From assembly GCF_041296385.1 (NCBI RefSeq), contig NW_027183516.1:1-64000 (forward strand): 64,000 nt of DNA, in the 5' to 3' direction. Under the pieces are notes generated by a model, which did no database searches, was not told where the DNA came from, and saw nothing but the letters and a program-made list of their open reading frames with translations. Positions 1 to 11,335 of the stretch are shown here, in pieces. Position numbers and translations under genes: made by a program. Source of the DNA: Aphelocoma coerulescens. Lineage: Eukaryota > Chordata > Aves > Passeriformes > Corvidae. The stretch's first letter is position 1. The number at the start of each line of letters is the position of its first letter.

Positions 1-2095
1 CTCTATCCCCCCATATCTCTCTCCCCTATATCTTTATCTCCCACATCTCTATCTCCCCACATCTCTATCCCCCCCATATCTCTATCCCCCCCATATCTCT
101 TATCTCCCCACATCTCTATCCCCCCCATATCTCTATCCCCCCCATATCTCCATCCCCCCCATATCTTTATCTCCCCCCTATATCTCTATCCCCCCATATC
201 TCTATCTCCCCATATCTCTCCCCCCCATATCTCTATCCCCCCCATATCTCTATCCCCCCATATCTCTATCCCCCCACATCTCTATCCCCCCACATCTCTA
301 TCCCCCCACATCTCTATTCCCCCCACATCTCTATCCCCCCCATATCTTTATCTCCCCCCCACATCTCTATCCCCCCCATATCTTTATCTCCCCCCCACAT
401 CTCTATCCCCCCACATCTCTATCCCCCCATATCTCTATCCCCCCCATATCTCTATCCCCCCATATCTCTATCCCCCCATATCTCTATCCCCCCATATCTC
501 TATCCCCCCCACATCTCTATCCCCCCATATCTCTATCCCCCCCATATCTTTATCTCCCCACATCTCTATCCCCCCATATCTTCATCCCCCCCATATCTTT
601 ATCCCCCCCATATCTTTATCCCCCCCATATCTTTATCCGCCCCATATCTTTATCTCCCCATATCTCTATCTCCCCACATCTCTATCCCCCCCATATCTCT
701 ATCTCCCCATATCTCTATCCCCCCATATCTCTCTCCCCTATATCTTTATCTCCCCACATCTCTATCTCCCCACATCTCTATCCCCCCCATATCTCTATCC
801 CCCCCATATCTCTTATCTCCCCACATCTCTATCCCCCCCATATCTCTATCCCCCCCATATCTCCATCCCCCCCATATCTTTATCTCCCCCCTATATCTCT
901 ATCCCCCCATATCTCTATCTCCCCATATCTCTCCCCCCCATATCTCTATCCCCCCCATATCTCTATCCCCCCATATCTCTATCCCCCCCACATCTCTATC
1001 CCCCCACATCTCTATCCCCCCACATCTCTATTCCCCCCACATCTCTATCCCCCCCATATCTTTATCTCCCCCCCACATCTCTATCCCCCCCATATCTTTA
1101 TCTCCCCCCCACATCTCTATCCCCCCCACATCTCTATCCCCCCATATCTCTATCCCCCCCCATATCTTTATCCCCCCCATATCTCTATCCCCTATATCTT
1201 TATCTCCCCACATCTCTATCCCCCCCATATCTCTATCCCCCCCATATCTCCATCCCCCCCATATCTTTATCTCCCCCATCTCCCCCCTATATCTCTATCC
1301 CCCATATCTCTATCTCCCCATATCTCTCCCCCCCACATCTCTATCCCCCCCACATCTCTATCCCCCCCATATCTCTATCCCCCCATATCTTTATCCCCCC
1401 CATATCTTTATCCCCCCATATCTCTATCCCCCCACATCTCTATCCCCCCACATCTCTATCCCCCCATATCTCTATCCCCCCCATATCTCTATCCCCCCAT
1501 ATCTCTCTCCCCTATATCTCTATCTCCCCATATCTCCATCCCCCCCACATCTCTATCCCCCCCATATCTCTATCCCCCCACATCTCTATCTCCCCACATC
1601 TCTATCCCCCCCACATCTCTATCCCCCCATATCTTTATCCCCCCCATATCTTTATCCCCCCCATATCTTTATCCGCCCCATATCTTTATCTCCCCCATAT
1701 CTCTATCTCCCCACATCTCTATCCCCCCCATATCTCTATCCCCCCCATATCTCTATCTCCCCACATCTCTATCCCCCCCACATCTCTATCCCCCCCATAT
1801 CTCTATCCCCCCCATATCTCTATCTCCCCACATCTCTATCCCCCCCACATCTCTATCCCCCCATATCTCTATCCCCCCCATATCTCTTATCTCCCCACAT
1901 CTCTATCTCCCCACATCTCTATCCCCCCCACATCTCTATCCCCCCACATCTCTATCCCCCCACATCTCTATCCCCCCCATATCTCTATCCCCCCCATATC
2001 TCTATCCCCCCCATATCTCTTATCTCCCCATATCTCTATCCCCCCCATATCTCTTATCTCCCCATATCTCTATCCCCCCCACATCTCTATCCCCC
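1..2095. repeat. Pyrimidine-rich minisatellite, unit about 15-16 bp, in a SUOX intron
   Basis: The unit is close to CCCCCCATATCTCTAT, with CACATC, TTTATC and CTTATC variants. The array has a higher-order repeat: the variant order starting at position 1 recurs from position 713 (offset 712 bp), with at least 180 bp essentially identical when the two are read side by side. The + strand carries almost no G. It lies immediately upstream of the splice acceptor of the last SUOX exon, so it is most likely intronic. No gene is visible in it. Confidence 0.9.
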
Positions 2096-2247
2096 CCCCA
2101 TTTATCCATCATCTCCACGTCCCCACCCCACACTGTCAGAACCGCTCTCACCCCCAATTACCCGCTCCCCAACGGCGTTGCTATCATTAACGCTCGTTCG
2201 CACTAATGAACTAACGCTAATTACCGCCGGCCGTGCCCTCCCCGCAG
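2096..2247 (+). other. 3' end of the last SUOX intron with splice acceptor
   Basis: This is a short non-repetitive segment between the upstream minisatellite and the SUOX coding exon. It ends in a C-rich tract and CCGCAG at 2242-2247, a good acceptor directly before the conserved VDVSLDGG coding block. An intron at this point of SUOX is inferred from the loss of homology upstream. I recall most of the mammalian SUOX coding region as lying in one large last exon, so the intron position needs checking against other birds. Confidence 0.6.
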
Positions 2248-2496
2248 GTGGACGTGTCCCTGGACGGGGGCCGGACGTGGCGCGCGGCCGAGCTGCCCGG
2301 GCAGCGGGGCGGGCGCTGGGCGTGGGCGCTGTGGGAGCTGCGGGCGCCGGTGGCCGCGGGCTCCAGGCTGGACATCGTCTGCAAGGCCGTGGACCGCAGC
2401 TACAACGTGCAGCCGGACAGCGTGGCACCCATCTGGAACCTGCGCGGCGTCCTCAGCAACGCCTGGCACCGCGTGCCCGTCACCGTCACCCGCTGA
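2248..2496 (+). CDS. SUOX: Sulfite oxidase, last coding exon (C-terminal 82 codons, partial gene)
   Basis: Sulfite oxidase is the mitochondrial intermembrane-space molybdohaem enzyme that oxidises sulfite to sulfate, the last step of sulfur amino-acid breakdown. The exon reads in phase 0 from the acceptor at 2247 to TGA at 2494-2496. It encodes the C-terminal part of the molybdenum-cofactor oxidoreductase dimerisation domain. Recognisable conserved blocks are [11 protein letters not shown] at the start, then [21 protein letters not shown] and VLSNAWHRV near the end, matching vertebrate SUOX as I remember it. The haem, molybdopterin and catalytic-cysteine regions lie upstream of the window. 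The next gene on the same strand is IKZF4, the same neighbour and orientation as in human. The final 12 codons and stop recur 12 times in the array just downstream, but the first stop ends the protein normally. The exon is GC-rich like the rest of the window. Confidence 0.93.
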   Translation: MDVSLDGGRTWRAAELPGQRGGRWAWALWELRAPVAAGSRLDIVCKAVDRSYNVQPDSVAPIWNLRGVLSNAWHRVPVTVTR

Positions 2497-3900
2497 GTGC
2501 CGGGGGGCACCGGGGGAACTGGGGGCACTGGGGGCATTGGGGACATTGGGGACATTGGGGGCACTGGGGACATTGGGGGCATTGGGGGGGCCTGGCACCG
2601 CGTGCCCGTCACCGTCACCCGCTGAGTGCCGGGGGGTACCGGGGGTACCGGGGGAACTGGGGGCACTGGGGACATTGGGGACATTGGGGACATCGGGGGC
2701 ACTGGGGGCATTGGGGACACTGGGGACACTGGGGGCACTGGGGGCATTGGGGGGCCTGGCACCGCGTGCCCGTCACCGTCACCCGCTGAGTGCCGGGGGG
2801 CACCGGGGGTACCGGGGGAACTGGGGGCACTGGGGGCACTGGGGGCACTGGGGGCATTGGGGGCACTGGGGACATTGGGGGGTCTGGCACCGCGTGCCCG
2901 TCACCGTCACCTGCTGAGTGCCGGGGGGCACCGGGGGTACCGGGGGAACTGGGGGCATTGGGGGCATTGGGGACATTGGGGGCACTGGGGGCATTGGGGG
3001 GGCTGGCACCGCATGCCCGTCACCGTCACCCGCTGAGTGCCGGGAGGCATCGGGGGTACCGGGGGAGCTGGGGGCACTGGGGGCACTGGGGACACTGGGG
3101 GGCCTGGCACCGCGTGCCCGTCACCGTCACCCGCTGAGTGCCGGGGGGACCGGGGGAACTGGGGGCATTGGGGACACGGGGGGCATTGGGGGGCCTGGCA
3201 CCGCGTGCCCGTCACCGTCACCCGTTGAGTGCCGGGGGGCATCGGGGGTACTGGGGGCACTGGGGGCACTGGGGGCATTGGGGACATTGGGGACATCGGG
3301 GTTCTGGCACCACGTGCCCGTCACCGTCACCCGCTGAGTGCCGGGGACATTAGGGGTACTGGGGGCACTGGGGGCACTGGGGACACGGGGGGCACTGGGG
3401 GCACTGGGGACATTGGGGGCACTGGCGACATTGGGGGGCCTGGCACCGCGTGCCCGTCACCGTCACCCGCTGAGTGCCGGGGGCATCGGGGGTACCGGGG
3501 ACACTGGGGGCACTGGGGGCATTGGGGACATTGGGGACACTGGGGGCACTGGGGACATTGGGGCGTCTGGCACCGCGTGCCCGTCACCATCACCCGCTGA
3601 GTGCCGGAGACACCGGGGGGCGTTGGGGGGCACTGGGGACACCAGGGGGGCTGGCACTGTGTCACCGTCACCCGCTGAGTGCTGGGGGGGCATCGGGGGT
3701 ACTGGGGGCACTGGGGACATTGGGGGGGGCTGGCACTGTGTCACCATCGCCGGCTGAGTGCCGGGGGCACTGGGGGCACTGGGGACATTGGGGACACCGG
3801 GGACACCGGGGGCACCGGGGGCACTGGGGACATTGGGGGGCTGGCACCGCGTGCCCGTCACCGTCACCCGCTGAGTGCCGGGGGGCACCGGGGGTACCGG
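2497..3900 (+). repeat. Minisatellite containing 12 tandem copies of the SUOX coding tail and stop codon
   Basis: Short GGGGGCACTGGGGACATT-type units (about 9 bp sub-period) alternate with a block repeating the end of SUOX: CTGGCACCGCGTGCCC, then the codons for VPVTVTR and TGA. Copies start near 2592, 2756, 2884, 3003, 3104, 3195, 3304, 3440, 3567, 3651, 3730 and 3841; the original is at 2462. All 12 keep a TGA after the tail; the copies at 3651 and 3730 have lost several bases. Translating upstream of a copy gives only GHWG-type repeat peptides, so these are not alternative exons. The array lies in the presumed SUOX 3' UTR or just beyond. G-runs of four or more suggest G-quadruplex potential. 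Confidence 0.92.
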
Positions 3901-4745
3901 GGAGCCCAAAGGGTTCCCCAGATCCCAGAGGGTTCTGTGGGTCCCAAAGGGTTCTGGACACCCCAAAGGGATCCAGGGAGCTCAATGGGATCTGTGGATC
4001 CCAAAGGGTTCTGGACACCCCAAAGGGATCCACAGAGCTCAACGGGATCCATGGATCCCAAAGGGTTCTGTGGATCCAAAGGGTTCTGGACACCCTAAAG
4101 GGTTCTGGACACCCCAAAGGGATCCAGGGACCCCAAAGGTTCTGTGGATCCAAAGGGTTCTGGACACCCCAAAGGGATCCACGGAGTTTAATGGGATCCG
4201 TGGATCCCAAAGGTTCCATGGATCCCAGAGGGTTCTAGATGACCCGAAGGTCAATGGGTTCCATGGACCTCAAAGGGTTCTGTGGGATCCCAGAGGGTTC
4301 TGGACACCCCAAAGAGATCCAGGGAGCTCAGTGGGATCCGTGGACCCCAAAGGGTTCTGGACACCCCAAAGGGATCCAGGGAGCTCAGTGGGATCCGTGG
4401 GTCCCAAAGGGTTCTGGACACCCCAAAGAGATCCAGGGAGCTCAGTGGGATCCGTGGACCCCAAAGGGTTCTGGACACCCCAAAGGGATCCAGGGACCCC
4501 AAAGGTTCCATGGATCCCAAAGGGTTCAGGACACCCCAAAGGGATCCAGGGAGCTCAACGGGATCCATGGACCCCAAAGGGTTCAGGACACCCCAAAGGG
4601 ATCCAGGGAGCTCAGTGGGATCCGTGGACCCCAAAGGGTTCTGTGGGATCTGGGTTCTGTTGGACCCCAGAAGGTTCCGCGGAGCTCAGTGGGATCCGGG
4701 GTCCCCGATGGGTTCTGCGGACCCCAAAAGGGTTTGACGGCCCCT
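3901..4745. repeat. Minisatellite, unit about 57 bp (CCCAAAGGGTTCTGGACACC type)
   Basis: Two alternating half-units, CCCCAAAGGGTTCTGGACA and CCCCAAAGGGATCCAGGGAG followed by CTCAGTGGGATCCGTGGA, repeat about 15 times. No gene is visible. It is intergenic between SUOX and IKZF4. Confidence 0.85.
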
Positions 4746-5620
4746 GAAGGGTCCCACGGACCCCCCGCGTCCTATGGACCCCAAAAGGGTTTTATGGACC
4801 CCAAAAGGGTTTTATGAACCCCAAAGTGTTCCAGAGACCCCAAAAGGATTTTATGGATCCCCCAAAAGGATTTTATGGATCCCCAAAGTGTTCCAGAGAC
4901 CCCAAAAGGATTTTATGGACCCCAAAAGGGTTTTATGAACCCCAAAGTGTTCCAGAGACCCCAAAAGGGTTTTATGGACCCCAAAAGGGTTTTATGAACC
5001 CCAAAGTGTTCCAGAGACCCCAAAAGGATTTTATGGATTCCCCAAAAGGATTTTATGGACCCCAGAAGGATTTTATGGATCCCCCAAAAGGATTTTATGG
5101 ATCCCCAAAATGTTCCAGAGACCCCAAAAGGGTTTTATGAACCCCAAAAGGGTTTTATGAACCCCAAAGTGTTCCAGAGACCCCAAAAGGATTTTATGGA
5201 TTCCCCAAAAGGATTTTATGGACCCCAAAAGGATTTTATGGACCCCAAAGTGTTCCAGAGACTCCAAAAGGATTTTATGGATCCCCCAAAAGGATTTTAT
5301 GGACTCCAAAAAGGATTTTAAGGACCCCAAAAGGATTTTATGGACTCCAAAGCGTTCAAGAGACCCCAAAGGATTTTATGGATCCAAAAGGATTTTATGG
5401 ACCCCAAAGTGTTCCAGAGACCCCAGAAGGATTTTATGGACCCCAAAGGATTTTAAGGATCCCAAAGGATTTTAAGGATCCCAAAAAGGATTTTAAGGAC
5501 CCCAAAGGATTTTAAGGATCCCAAAGGATTTTAAGGATCCCAAAAAGGATTTTAAGGATCCCAAAAAGGATTTTATGGACCCCAAAAAGGATTTTTAAGG
5601 ACCCCAAAAAGTTCTCTGGC
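4746..5620. repeat. Minisatellite, unit about 19-21 bp (CCCCAAAAGGATTTTATGGA)
   Basis: More than 40 units. Every few units contain the variant CCCCAAAGTGTTCCAGAGA, which gives a higher-order period of about 60-80 bp. The unit begins like that of the preceding array (CCCCAAAGGG), so the two may share an origin. No gene is visible. Confidence 0.85.
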
Positions 5621-5825
5621 CCCAATGGATTCTACGGCCCCAAAGGGTTCGACAACCCACAGCTCGAAGGTCACTGGGGTTTTATGGCCTTGGGGTTTTA
5701 TGGCCCCCAGGGTTTTATGGCCCCGGGGTTTATGGCCTTGGGGTTTTATGGCCTTGGGGTTTTATGGCCCCGGGGTTTTATGGCCCCCAGGGTTTTATGG
5801 CCCCCAGGGATTTATGGCCCCAGGA
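5621..5825. repeat. Short minisatellite, unit about 16-17 bp (GGGGTTTTATGGCCCC)
   Basis: About ten units of GGGGTTTTATGGCC with CC or TT variants at 5680-5820, preceded by a short degenerate stretch related to the array upstream. No gene is visible. Confidence 0.8.
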
Positions 5826-5940
5826 TTTGCACCCCGCTGCGTGAAAGTGCCTCCATAAAGATTTGGGAACTTTTATGGGCTCGGTGCCTTCCTGGGACAG
5901 CGAGGGCGGGGCGGGGGGGAGAGAAATGGGGGCGGTTCTG
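5826..5940. other. Short non-repetitive intergenic segment with a CATAAA hexamer
   Basis: This is one of the few single-copy pieces between SUOX and IKZF4. CATAAA at 5854-5859 is a known weaker variant of the polyadenylation signal, with T/G-rich sequence following at about 5870-5895. If SUOX transcription runs through the downstream arrays, this is a possible 3' end. I saw no canonical AATAAA between 2497 and 9390. The assignment is weak. Confidence 0.25.
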
Positions 5941-7420
5941 GGACCCCCAGGGACCCCCTGATCCCATGGGACACCCAGGGACCCCCTGGGACCCCCAGGG
6001 ACCCCCTGATCCCATGGGACACCCGGGGAACCCCTGGGACCCCCAGGGACCCCCTGATCCCATGGGACACCCGGGGAACCCCTGATCCCATGGGACCCCA
6101 AAGAACCCCCTGATCCCATGGGACACCCAGGGACCCCCTGATCCTATGGGACCCCCAAGAACCCCCTGATCCCATGGGACACCCAGGGACCCCCTGATCC
6201 CATAGAACCCCCTGATCCCATGGGACCCCCAAGGACCCCCTGGGACCCCCAGGGACCCCCTGATCCCATGGGACCCCAAAGGACCCCCTGATCCTATGGG
6301 ACCCGATGACCCCATGGGACCCCCAGGGACCCCCAGGGACCCCCTGATCCCATGGGACCCCAAAGGACCCCCTGATCCTATGGGACCCGATGACCCCATG
6401 GGACACCCAGGGACCCCCTGGTCCTATGGGATCCCCAAGAACCCCCTGATCCCATGGGACACCCAGGGACCCCCTGGGACCCCCAGGGACCCCCTGATCC
6501 CATGGGACCCCAAAGAACCCCCTGGTCCTATGGGACACCCAGGGACCCCCTGATCCTATGGGACCCGATGACCCCATGGGACCCCTTGATCCTATAAGGA
6601 TCCTGTGACCCCATGGGACCCCCTGACCCGGTGGGACCCCCTGGCCCTATAGGGCCTCGTGACCTTCTGGGACCCCCTGGTCCTATGGGGCACCCGGGGA
6701 CCCCCTGATCCTATGGGACCCCAGAGTCCCCCTGATCCCATGGGACCCCAAAGAACCCCCTGATCCCATAGAACCCCCTGATCCCATGGGACCCCCAGGG
6801 ACCCCCTGATCCCATAGAACCCCCTGATCCCATGGGACCCCCAAGGACCCCCTGGGACCCCCAGGGACCCCCTGATCCCATGGGACCCCAAAGAACCCCC
6901 TGATCCTATGGGACCCGATGACCCCATGGGACCCCCAGGGACGCCCAGGGACCCCCTGATCCCATGGGACCCCCCTGATCCCATGGGACCCCCCAGGGAC
7001 CCCCTGATCCCATAGAACCCCCTGATCCCATGGGACCCCCAAGGACCCCCTGGGACCCCCAGGGACCCCCTGATCCCATAGAACCCCCTGATCCCATGGG
7101 ACCCCCAAGGACCCCCTGATCCCATGGGACCCCCAGGGACCCCCTGATCCTATGGGACCCGATGACCCCATGGGACCCCTTGATCCTATAAGGATCCTGT
7201 GACCCCATGGGACCCCCTGACCTGGTGGGACCCCCTGGCCCTATAGGGCCTCGTGACCTTCTGGGACCTCCTGATCCTATGGGACACCCAGGGATCCCCT
7301 GATCCTATGGGACACCCAGGGACCCCCAGGGACTCCCTGATCCTATAAGGATCCTGTGACCCCATGGGACCCCCTGATCCTATAGGGCCTCGTGACCTTC
7401 TGGGACCTCTCCATCCTATG
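5941..7420. repeat. Minisatellite, unit about 27 bp (CCCCTGATCCCATGGGAC)
   Basis: Units are combinations of CCCCTGATCCCATGGGAC, CCCCCAGGGAC and CCCAAAGAAC. Each contains the palindrome CCCATGGG or CCTATGGG. A higher-order copy is evident: the block from 6551, including CCTATAAGGATCCTGTGACC and GGCCCTATAGGGCCTCGTGA, recurs from 7145 (offset 594 bp). Intergenic; no gene is visible. Confidence 0.85.
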
Positions 7421-8049
7421 GGGTGTTGTGACCCTACAGGACCCCTGTGACCCTAAATAGCCCCTGACCCTACAGGACCCCTGACCCTAAATAGCCCCCT
7501 GACCCTACAGGACCCCTGTGACCCTAAATAGCCCCTGACCCTACAGGAACCCTGTGACCCTAAATAACCCCCTGACCCTACAGGACCCCTGTGACCCTAA
7601 ATAACCCCCTGACCCTCAATAACCCCTGACCTTACAGGACCCCCATGGGACCCTATAGGACCTTGTGACCCCAAATAACCCCTGACCCCAAATAACCCCC
7701 TGACCCTACAGGACCCTCAATAACCCCTGACCCTAAATACCCCTGACCCTACAGGACCCCTGTGATCCTACAGGACCCCTGTGACCCTAAATAACCCCCT
7801 GACCCTAAATAACCCCCCGACCCTACAGGACCCCCATGGGACCCCAAATAACCCCCTGACCCTCAATAACCTCCTGACCCTACAGACCCCTGTGACCCTC
7901 AATAACCCCCTGACCCCAAATACCCCCTGACCCTACAGGACCCCTGACCCTACAGGACTCTGTGACCCTACAGGACCCCCTGACCCTACAGGACCCCTGA
8001 CCCCAAATAGCCCCGGCCCCACAGAGGTCCCTGCAGAACCCCCAAGGCC
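7421..8049. repeat. Minisatellite, unit about 30-36 bp (CCCTGACCCTACAGGACCCC)
   Basis: Units of CCTGACCCTACAGGACCCCTG alternate with TGACCCTAAATAACCCC. The TAAATAA motif resembles, but is not, a polyadenylation signal. The last 80 bp (about 7990-8049) degenerate towards single-copy sequence. Intergenic. Confidence 0.8.
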
Positions 8050-8582
8050 AGAGGGGCCCTGACCCCAAACGACCCCAAATGGACCCAAACGACCCCTGAC
8101 CCCACGGGCCCCCTGACCCCAAATGGCCCCAAATGACCCCAAATGGCCCCAAATGACCCCAAATGGACCCAAATGGCCCCAAATGGCCCCAAATGGCCCC
8201 GACCCCAAATGACCCCTGACCTCAAATGACCCCAAATACCCCCAAATGACCCCAAATGGCCCCAAATGGCCCCAAATGACCCCAAATGGCCCCAAATGAT
8301 CCCAAATACCCCTAAATGGCCCCAAATGGCCCCAAACGACCCCAAACGGCCCCAAATGGCCCCAAATGACCCCTGACCCCATGGGCCCCCAACCCCAAAT
8401 GACCCCTGACCCCAAACGACCCCAAACGACCCCAAATGACCCCAAACGACCCCAAATGGCCCCAAATGGCCCCAGATGACCCCTGACCCCAAAAGACCCC
8501 AAACGACCCCAAACGACCCCAAATGGCCCCAAATGGCCCCAAACGACCCCTGACCCCAAATGACCCCAAATGGCCCCGACCC
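8050..8582. repeat. Minisatellite, unit 10-11 bp (CCCCAAATGGC / CCCCAAATGAC)
   Basis: About 45 units of CCCCAAATGGC, CCCCAAATGAC or CCCCAAACGAC are interrupted every 50-100 bp by CCCCTGACCCC, a carry-over from the preceding array. Intergenic; no gene is visible. Confidence 0.85.
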
Positions 8583-8709
8583 CACCCTATTGATCCTCAC
8601 TGATCGATCATCGGTGATTGATCCTCACTGATCGATCAGCAGCGATCGCTTCCCGATCACCGATACCCACCTCCGGTTATTGATCACTGCCAATAGATCC
8701 TCGCTGATC
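8583..8709. repeat. GATC/ATCGAT-rich degenerate repeat
   Basis: Closely spaced TGATCGATCA, GATCCTCACTGATCGATC and related palindromes form a transition into the CGTTATCGATCCC array. Small self-complementary segments are obvious. No gene is visible. Confidence 0.6.
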
Positions 8710-9392
8710 GATTCCTGGTTATCGATCCCCGTTATCGATCCCTGTTATCAATCCCCGTTATCGATCCCTGTTATCGATCCCCGTTATCACCCCCTGTTAT
8801 TGATCCGCGTTATCAATCCCCGTTATCAATCCCCGTTATCGATCCCCGTTATCGATCCCCGTTATCAATCCCCGTTATCACCCCCCGTTATCGATCCCCG
8901 TTATCGATCCCCGTTGTCACCCCCCGTTATCGATCCCCGTTATCACCCCCCGTTATCGATCCCCGTTATCAATCCCCGTTATCACCCCCCGTTATCGATC
9001 CCCGTTATCGATCCCCGTTATCACCCCCCGTTATCACCCCCTGTTATCACTCCCCGTTATCACCCCCCGTTATCAATCCCCGTTATCGATCCCCGTTATC
9101 ACCCCCCGTTATCACCCCCCGTTATCACTCCCCGTTATCGATCCCCGTTATCACCCCCCGTTATCAATCCCCGTTATCAATCCCCGTTATCACCCCCCGT
9201 TATCAATCCCCGTTATCGATCCCCGTTATCACCCCCCGTTATCACCCCCTGTTATCACTCCCCGTTATCACCCCCCGTTATCAATCCCCGTTATCACCCC
9301 CCGTTATCGATCCCCGTTATCACTCCCCGTTATCGATCCCCGTTATCAATCCCCGTTATCGATCCCCGTTATCACTCCCCGTTATCCCTCCC
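8710..9392. repeat. Minisatellite, unit 11 bp (CCCCGTTATCGA / CCCCGTTATCAC)
   Basis: About 60 units of CCCCGTTATCGAT, CCCCGTTATCAAT and CCCCCCGTTATCAC in irregular order. The array ends directly against the CpG-rich IKZF4 promoter. Each unit has a CpG, so this block may behave as part of the CpG island or as a methylation target next to it. Confidence 0.88.
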
Positions 9393-9900
9393 CGCCCCAT
9401 CGATGCGCTCGGCGCTCCCCGCTCGACGCTCTCCGCTCTCAACTCCCCGCCCCTATCGATCCTCTCGGCGCTCTCCCCCCCCTTCCCCCGCTCCTCCCCC
9501 CCTCCCCTCCCGCCCCGCTCGACGCTCTCGGCGCTCTCGGCGCGGCCTGGCGGGGCCGGAAGTGGCGCGGGGCGGGGGGGGGGCCCCGGGGCCTCCTCAG
9601 GAGCCGCCGCCGCCGCCGCCGCGCCCGGACCCCCCCGGACCCCCCGACCCCCCCGGACCCCCCCGGACCCCCCCGCACCCCGGGAGCCCCGAGCCCCCCC
9701 CCCAGGCCCGGGGGGGCCTCCCGAGCCCGCCCGCGGCCCCGCCGGTGAGAGCGCGGGGGGAGCGGCAGCGGCCGGGGGGCGGCGGGGCCGGGGCTGAGGG
9801 GGGGGCGCGGCTGAGGGGGGCGGGGGGGGCGGGGGGCGCGGGGACCCCCCCCCAGGGCGGGGCCGGTTTGGGGGGGTGTGGCTGGGGGGGGGCCGGGACC
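9393..9900 (+). promoter_or_regulatory. IKZF4: CpG-island promoter of IKZF4 (probable)
   Basis: CpG density rises abruptly here and the sequence becomes single-copy, with GCTCGACGCTCTC, GCGCGGCCTGGCGGGG and similar blocks. A consensus ETS-type element CCGGAAGTG lies at 9556-9564 and a GC box (GGGCGGGGC) at 9855-9863. There is no TATA box. A splice donor follows at 9745. Strand, position upstream of the IKZF4 coding exons and composition fit a CpG-island promoter for IKZF4. No start site can be pinned down from sequence. Confidence 0.65.
9565..9744 (+). other. IKZF4: Probable non-coding first exon of IKZF4 (3' boundary supported, 5' boundary unknown)
   Basis: The segment is GC-rich, with a (GCC)n run at 9604-9621 and proline-codon-like CCCCCCGGACC repeats. 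It ends at CCGCCG followed by GTGAGA at 9745-9750, a good donor. The IKZF4 start codon lies in a downstream exon whose own 5' part (28795-28808) is untranslated, so a separate 5' UTR exon is required. The start given here is only the base after the ETS site and is a placeholder. Confidence 0.5.
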
Positions 9901-9904
9901 CCCC

Positions 9905-11335
9905 CCCGGGGCTGGCAGGGCTCTGCTGGGGGAGGGGGTCTGGATTTGGGGGGGGTCTGGATTTTGAGGGGGGGTCTGGATTTTGGGGGGTCCTGGATTT
10001 TGGGGGGGGTCTGGATGTTGGGGGGGGTCTGGATTTGGGGGGGGGGGGTCTGGATTTTGAGGGGGGGTCTGGATTTTGGGGGGGTCCTGGATTTTGGGGG
10101 GGGTCGCTTCTCCCCCCGCCGCTGTCAGGGCTGTTTTTGGGGGGGTTCCTGGATTTTGGGGGGGGTCTGGATTTTGGGGGGGGTCTGGATTTTGAGGGGG
10201 GGGTCTGGATTTTGAGGGGGGGTCTGGATTTTGAGGGGTCTGGATTTTGGGGGGGGTCTGGATTTGGGGGGGGTCTGGATTTTGAGGGGTCCTGGATTTT
10301 GGGGGGGTCTGCATTTTGGGGGGGGTCGCTTCTCCCCCCGCCGCTGTCAGGGCTGTGTTTTGGGGGGGTTCCTGGATTTTGGGGGGGGGTCTGGATTTTG
10401 GGGGGTGGGGTTTCTGCATTTTGGTGTGGATTTGGAGGGGGGGGGTCGTGGTTTTTGGGGGGGTCGCTTTTCCCCCCGCCGCTGTCAGGGCTGTTTTTGG
10501 GGGGGTCGTGGATTTTGGGGGGGTCCTGGATTTTGGGGGGGGTCGCGTTCCCCCGCCGCTGTCAGGGCAGTGTTTTGGGGGGGGGGGGGGTCCTGGATTT
10601 GGGGGGGATCTACCTTTGGGGGGGGTCTGCATTTTGGGGGGGGTCCTGGTTTTTGGGGGGGTTCGCGTCCCCCCCGCCGCTGTCAGGGCTGTGTTTGGGG
10701 GGGACTCTGCATTTTGGGGGGGTCCTGGATTTTGGGGGGGGTCGCGCCTCCCCCGCCGCTGTCAGGGCTGGATTTGGGGGCGTCCTGGATTTTGGGGGGG
10801 GGGGGGGGTGTCTGTATTTTTGGGGGGGGTCGCGTTCCCCCGCCGCTGTCAGGGCGCTCTTGAGGGGGGGTCTGGGTGTTTTTGGGGGGGTCTGGATTCG
10901 GGGGGGGGTCTGGATTTTGGGGGGTTTGGATTTTGGGGGGGGTCGCTTCTCCCCCCGCCGCTGTCAGGGCAGTGTTTTGGGGGGGTTCCTGGATTTTGGG
11001 GGGGGGGTCTGGATTTTGGGGGGGGGGTCCTGGATTTTGGGGGAGGGGTCCTGGATTTTGGGGGGGGTCGCTTCTCCCCCCGCCACTGTCAGGGCAGTGT
11101 TTTGGGGGGGTTCCTGGATTTTGGGGGGGGTCGCGCGTCCCCCCGGCCGCTGTCAGGGCTCTGTTGAGGGGGGGTCTGGATTTTGGGGGGGTCCTGGATT
11201 TTTGTGGGGGGGTCTGCATTTTGGGGGGGGTCGCGCCTCCCCCCGCCGCTGTCAGGGCTGTATTTGGGGGGGTCCTGGATTTTGGGGGGCTCTGGATTTT
11301 GGGGGGGGGGGGTCGTGTCCTCCCCCCTCCCCCGG
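9905..11335. repeat. G-rich minisatellite (GGTCTGGATTTTGGGGGG) with embedded CGCCGCTGTCAGGG block
   Basis: Units of GGTCTGGATTTTGGGGG (about 17-20 bp) are interrupted at least 14 times by a conserved block, CTCCCCCCGCCGCTGTCAGGGC or a close variant (for example near 10114, 10331, 10473, 10549, 10673, 10754, 10845, 10959, 11083, 11147, 11241). The higher-order unit is therefore about 80-210 bp. The + strand is G-run rich and a strong candidate for G-quadruplex or R-loop formation just inside IKZF4 intron 1. Confidence 0.88.
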
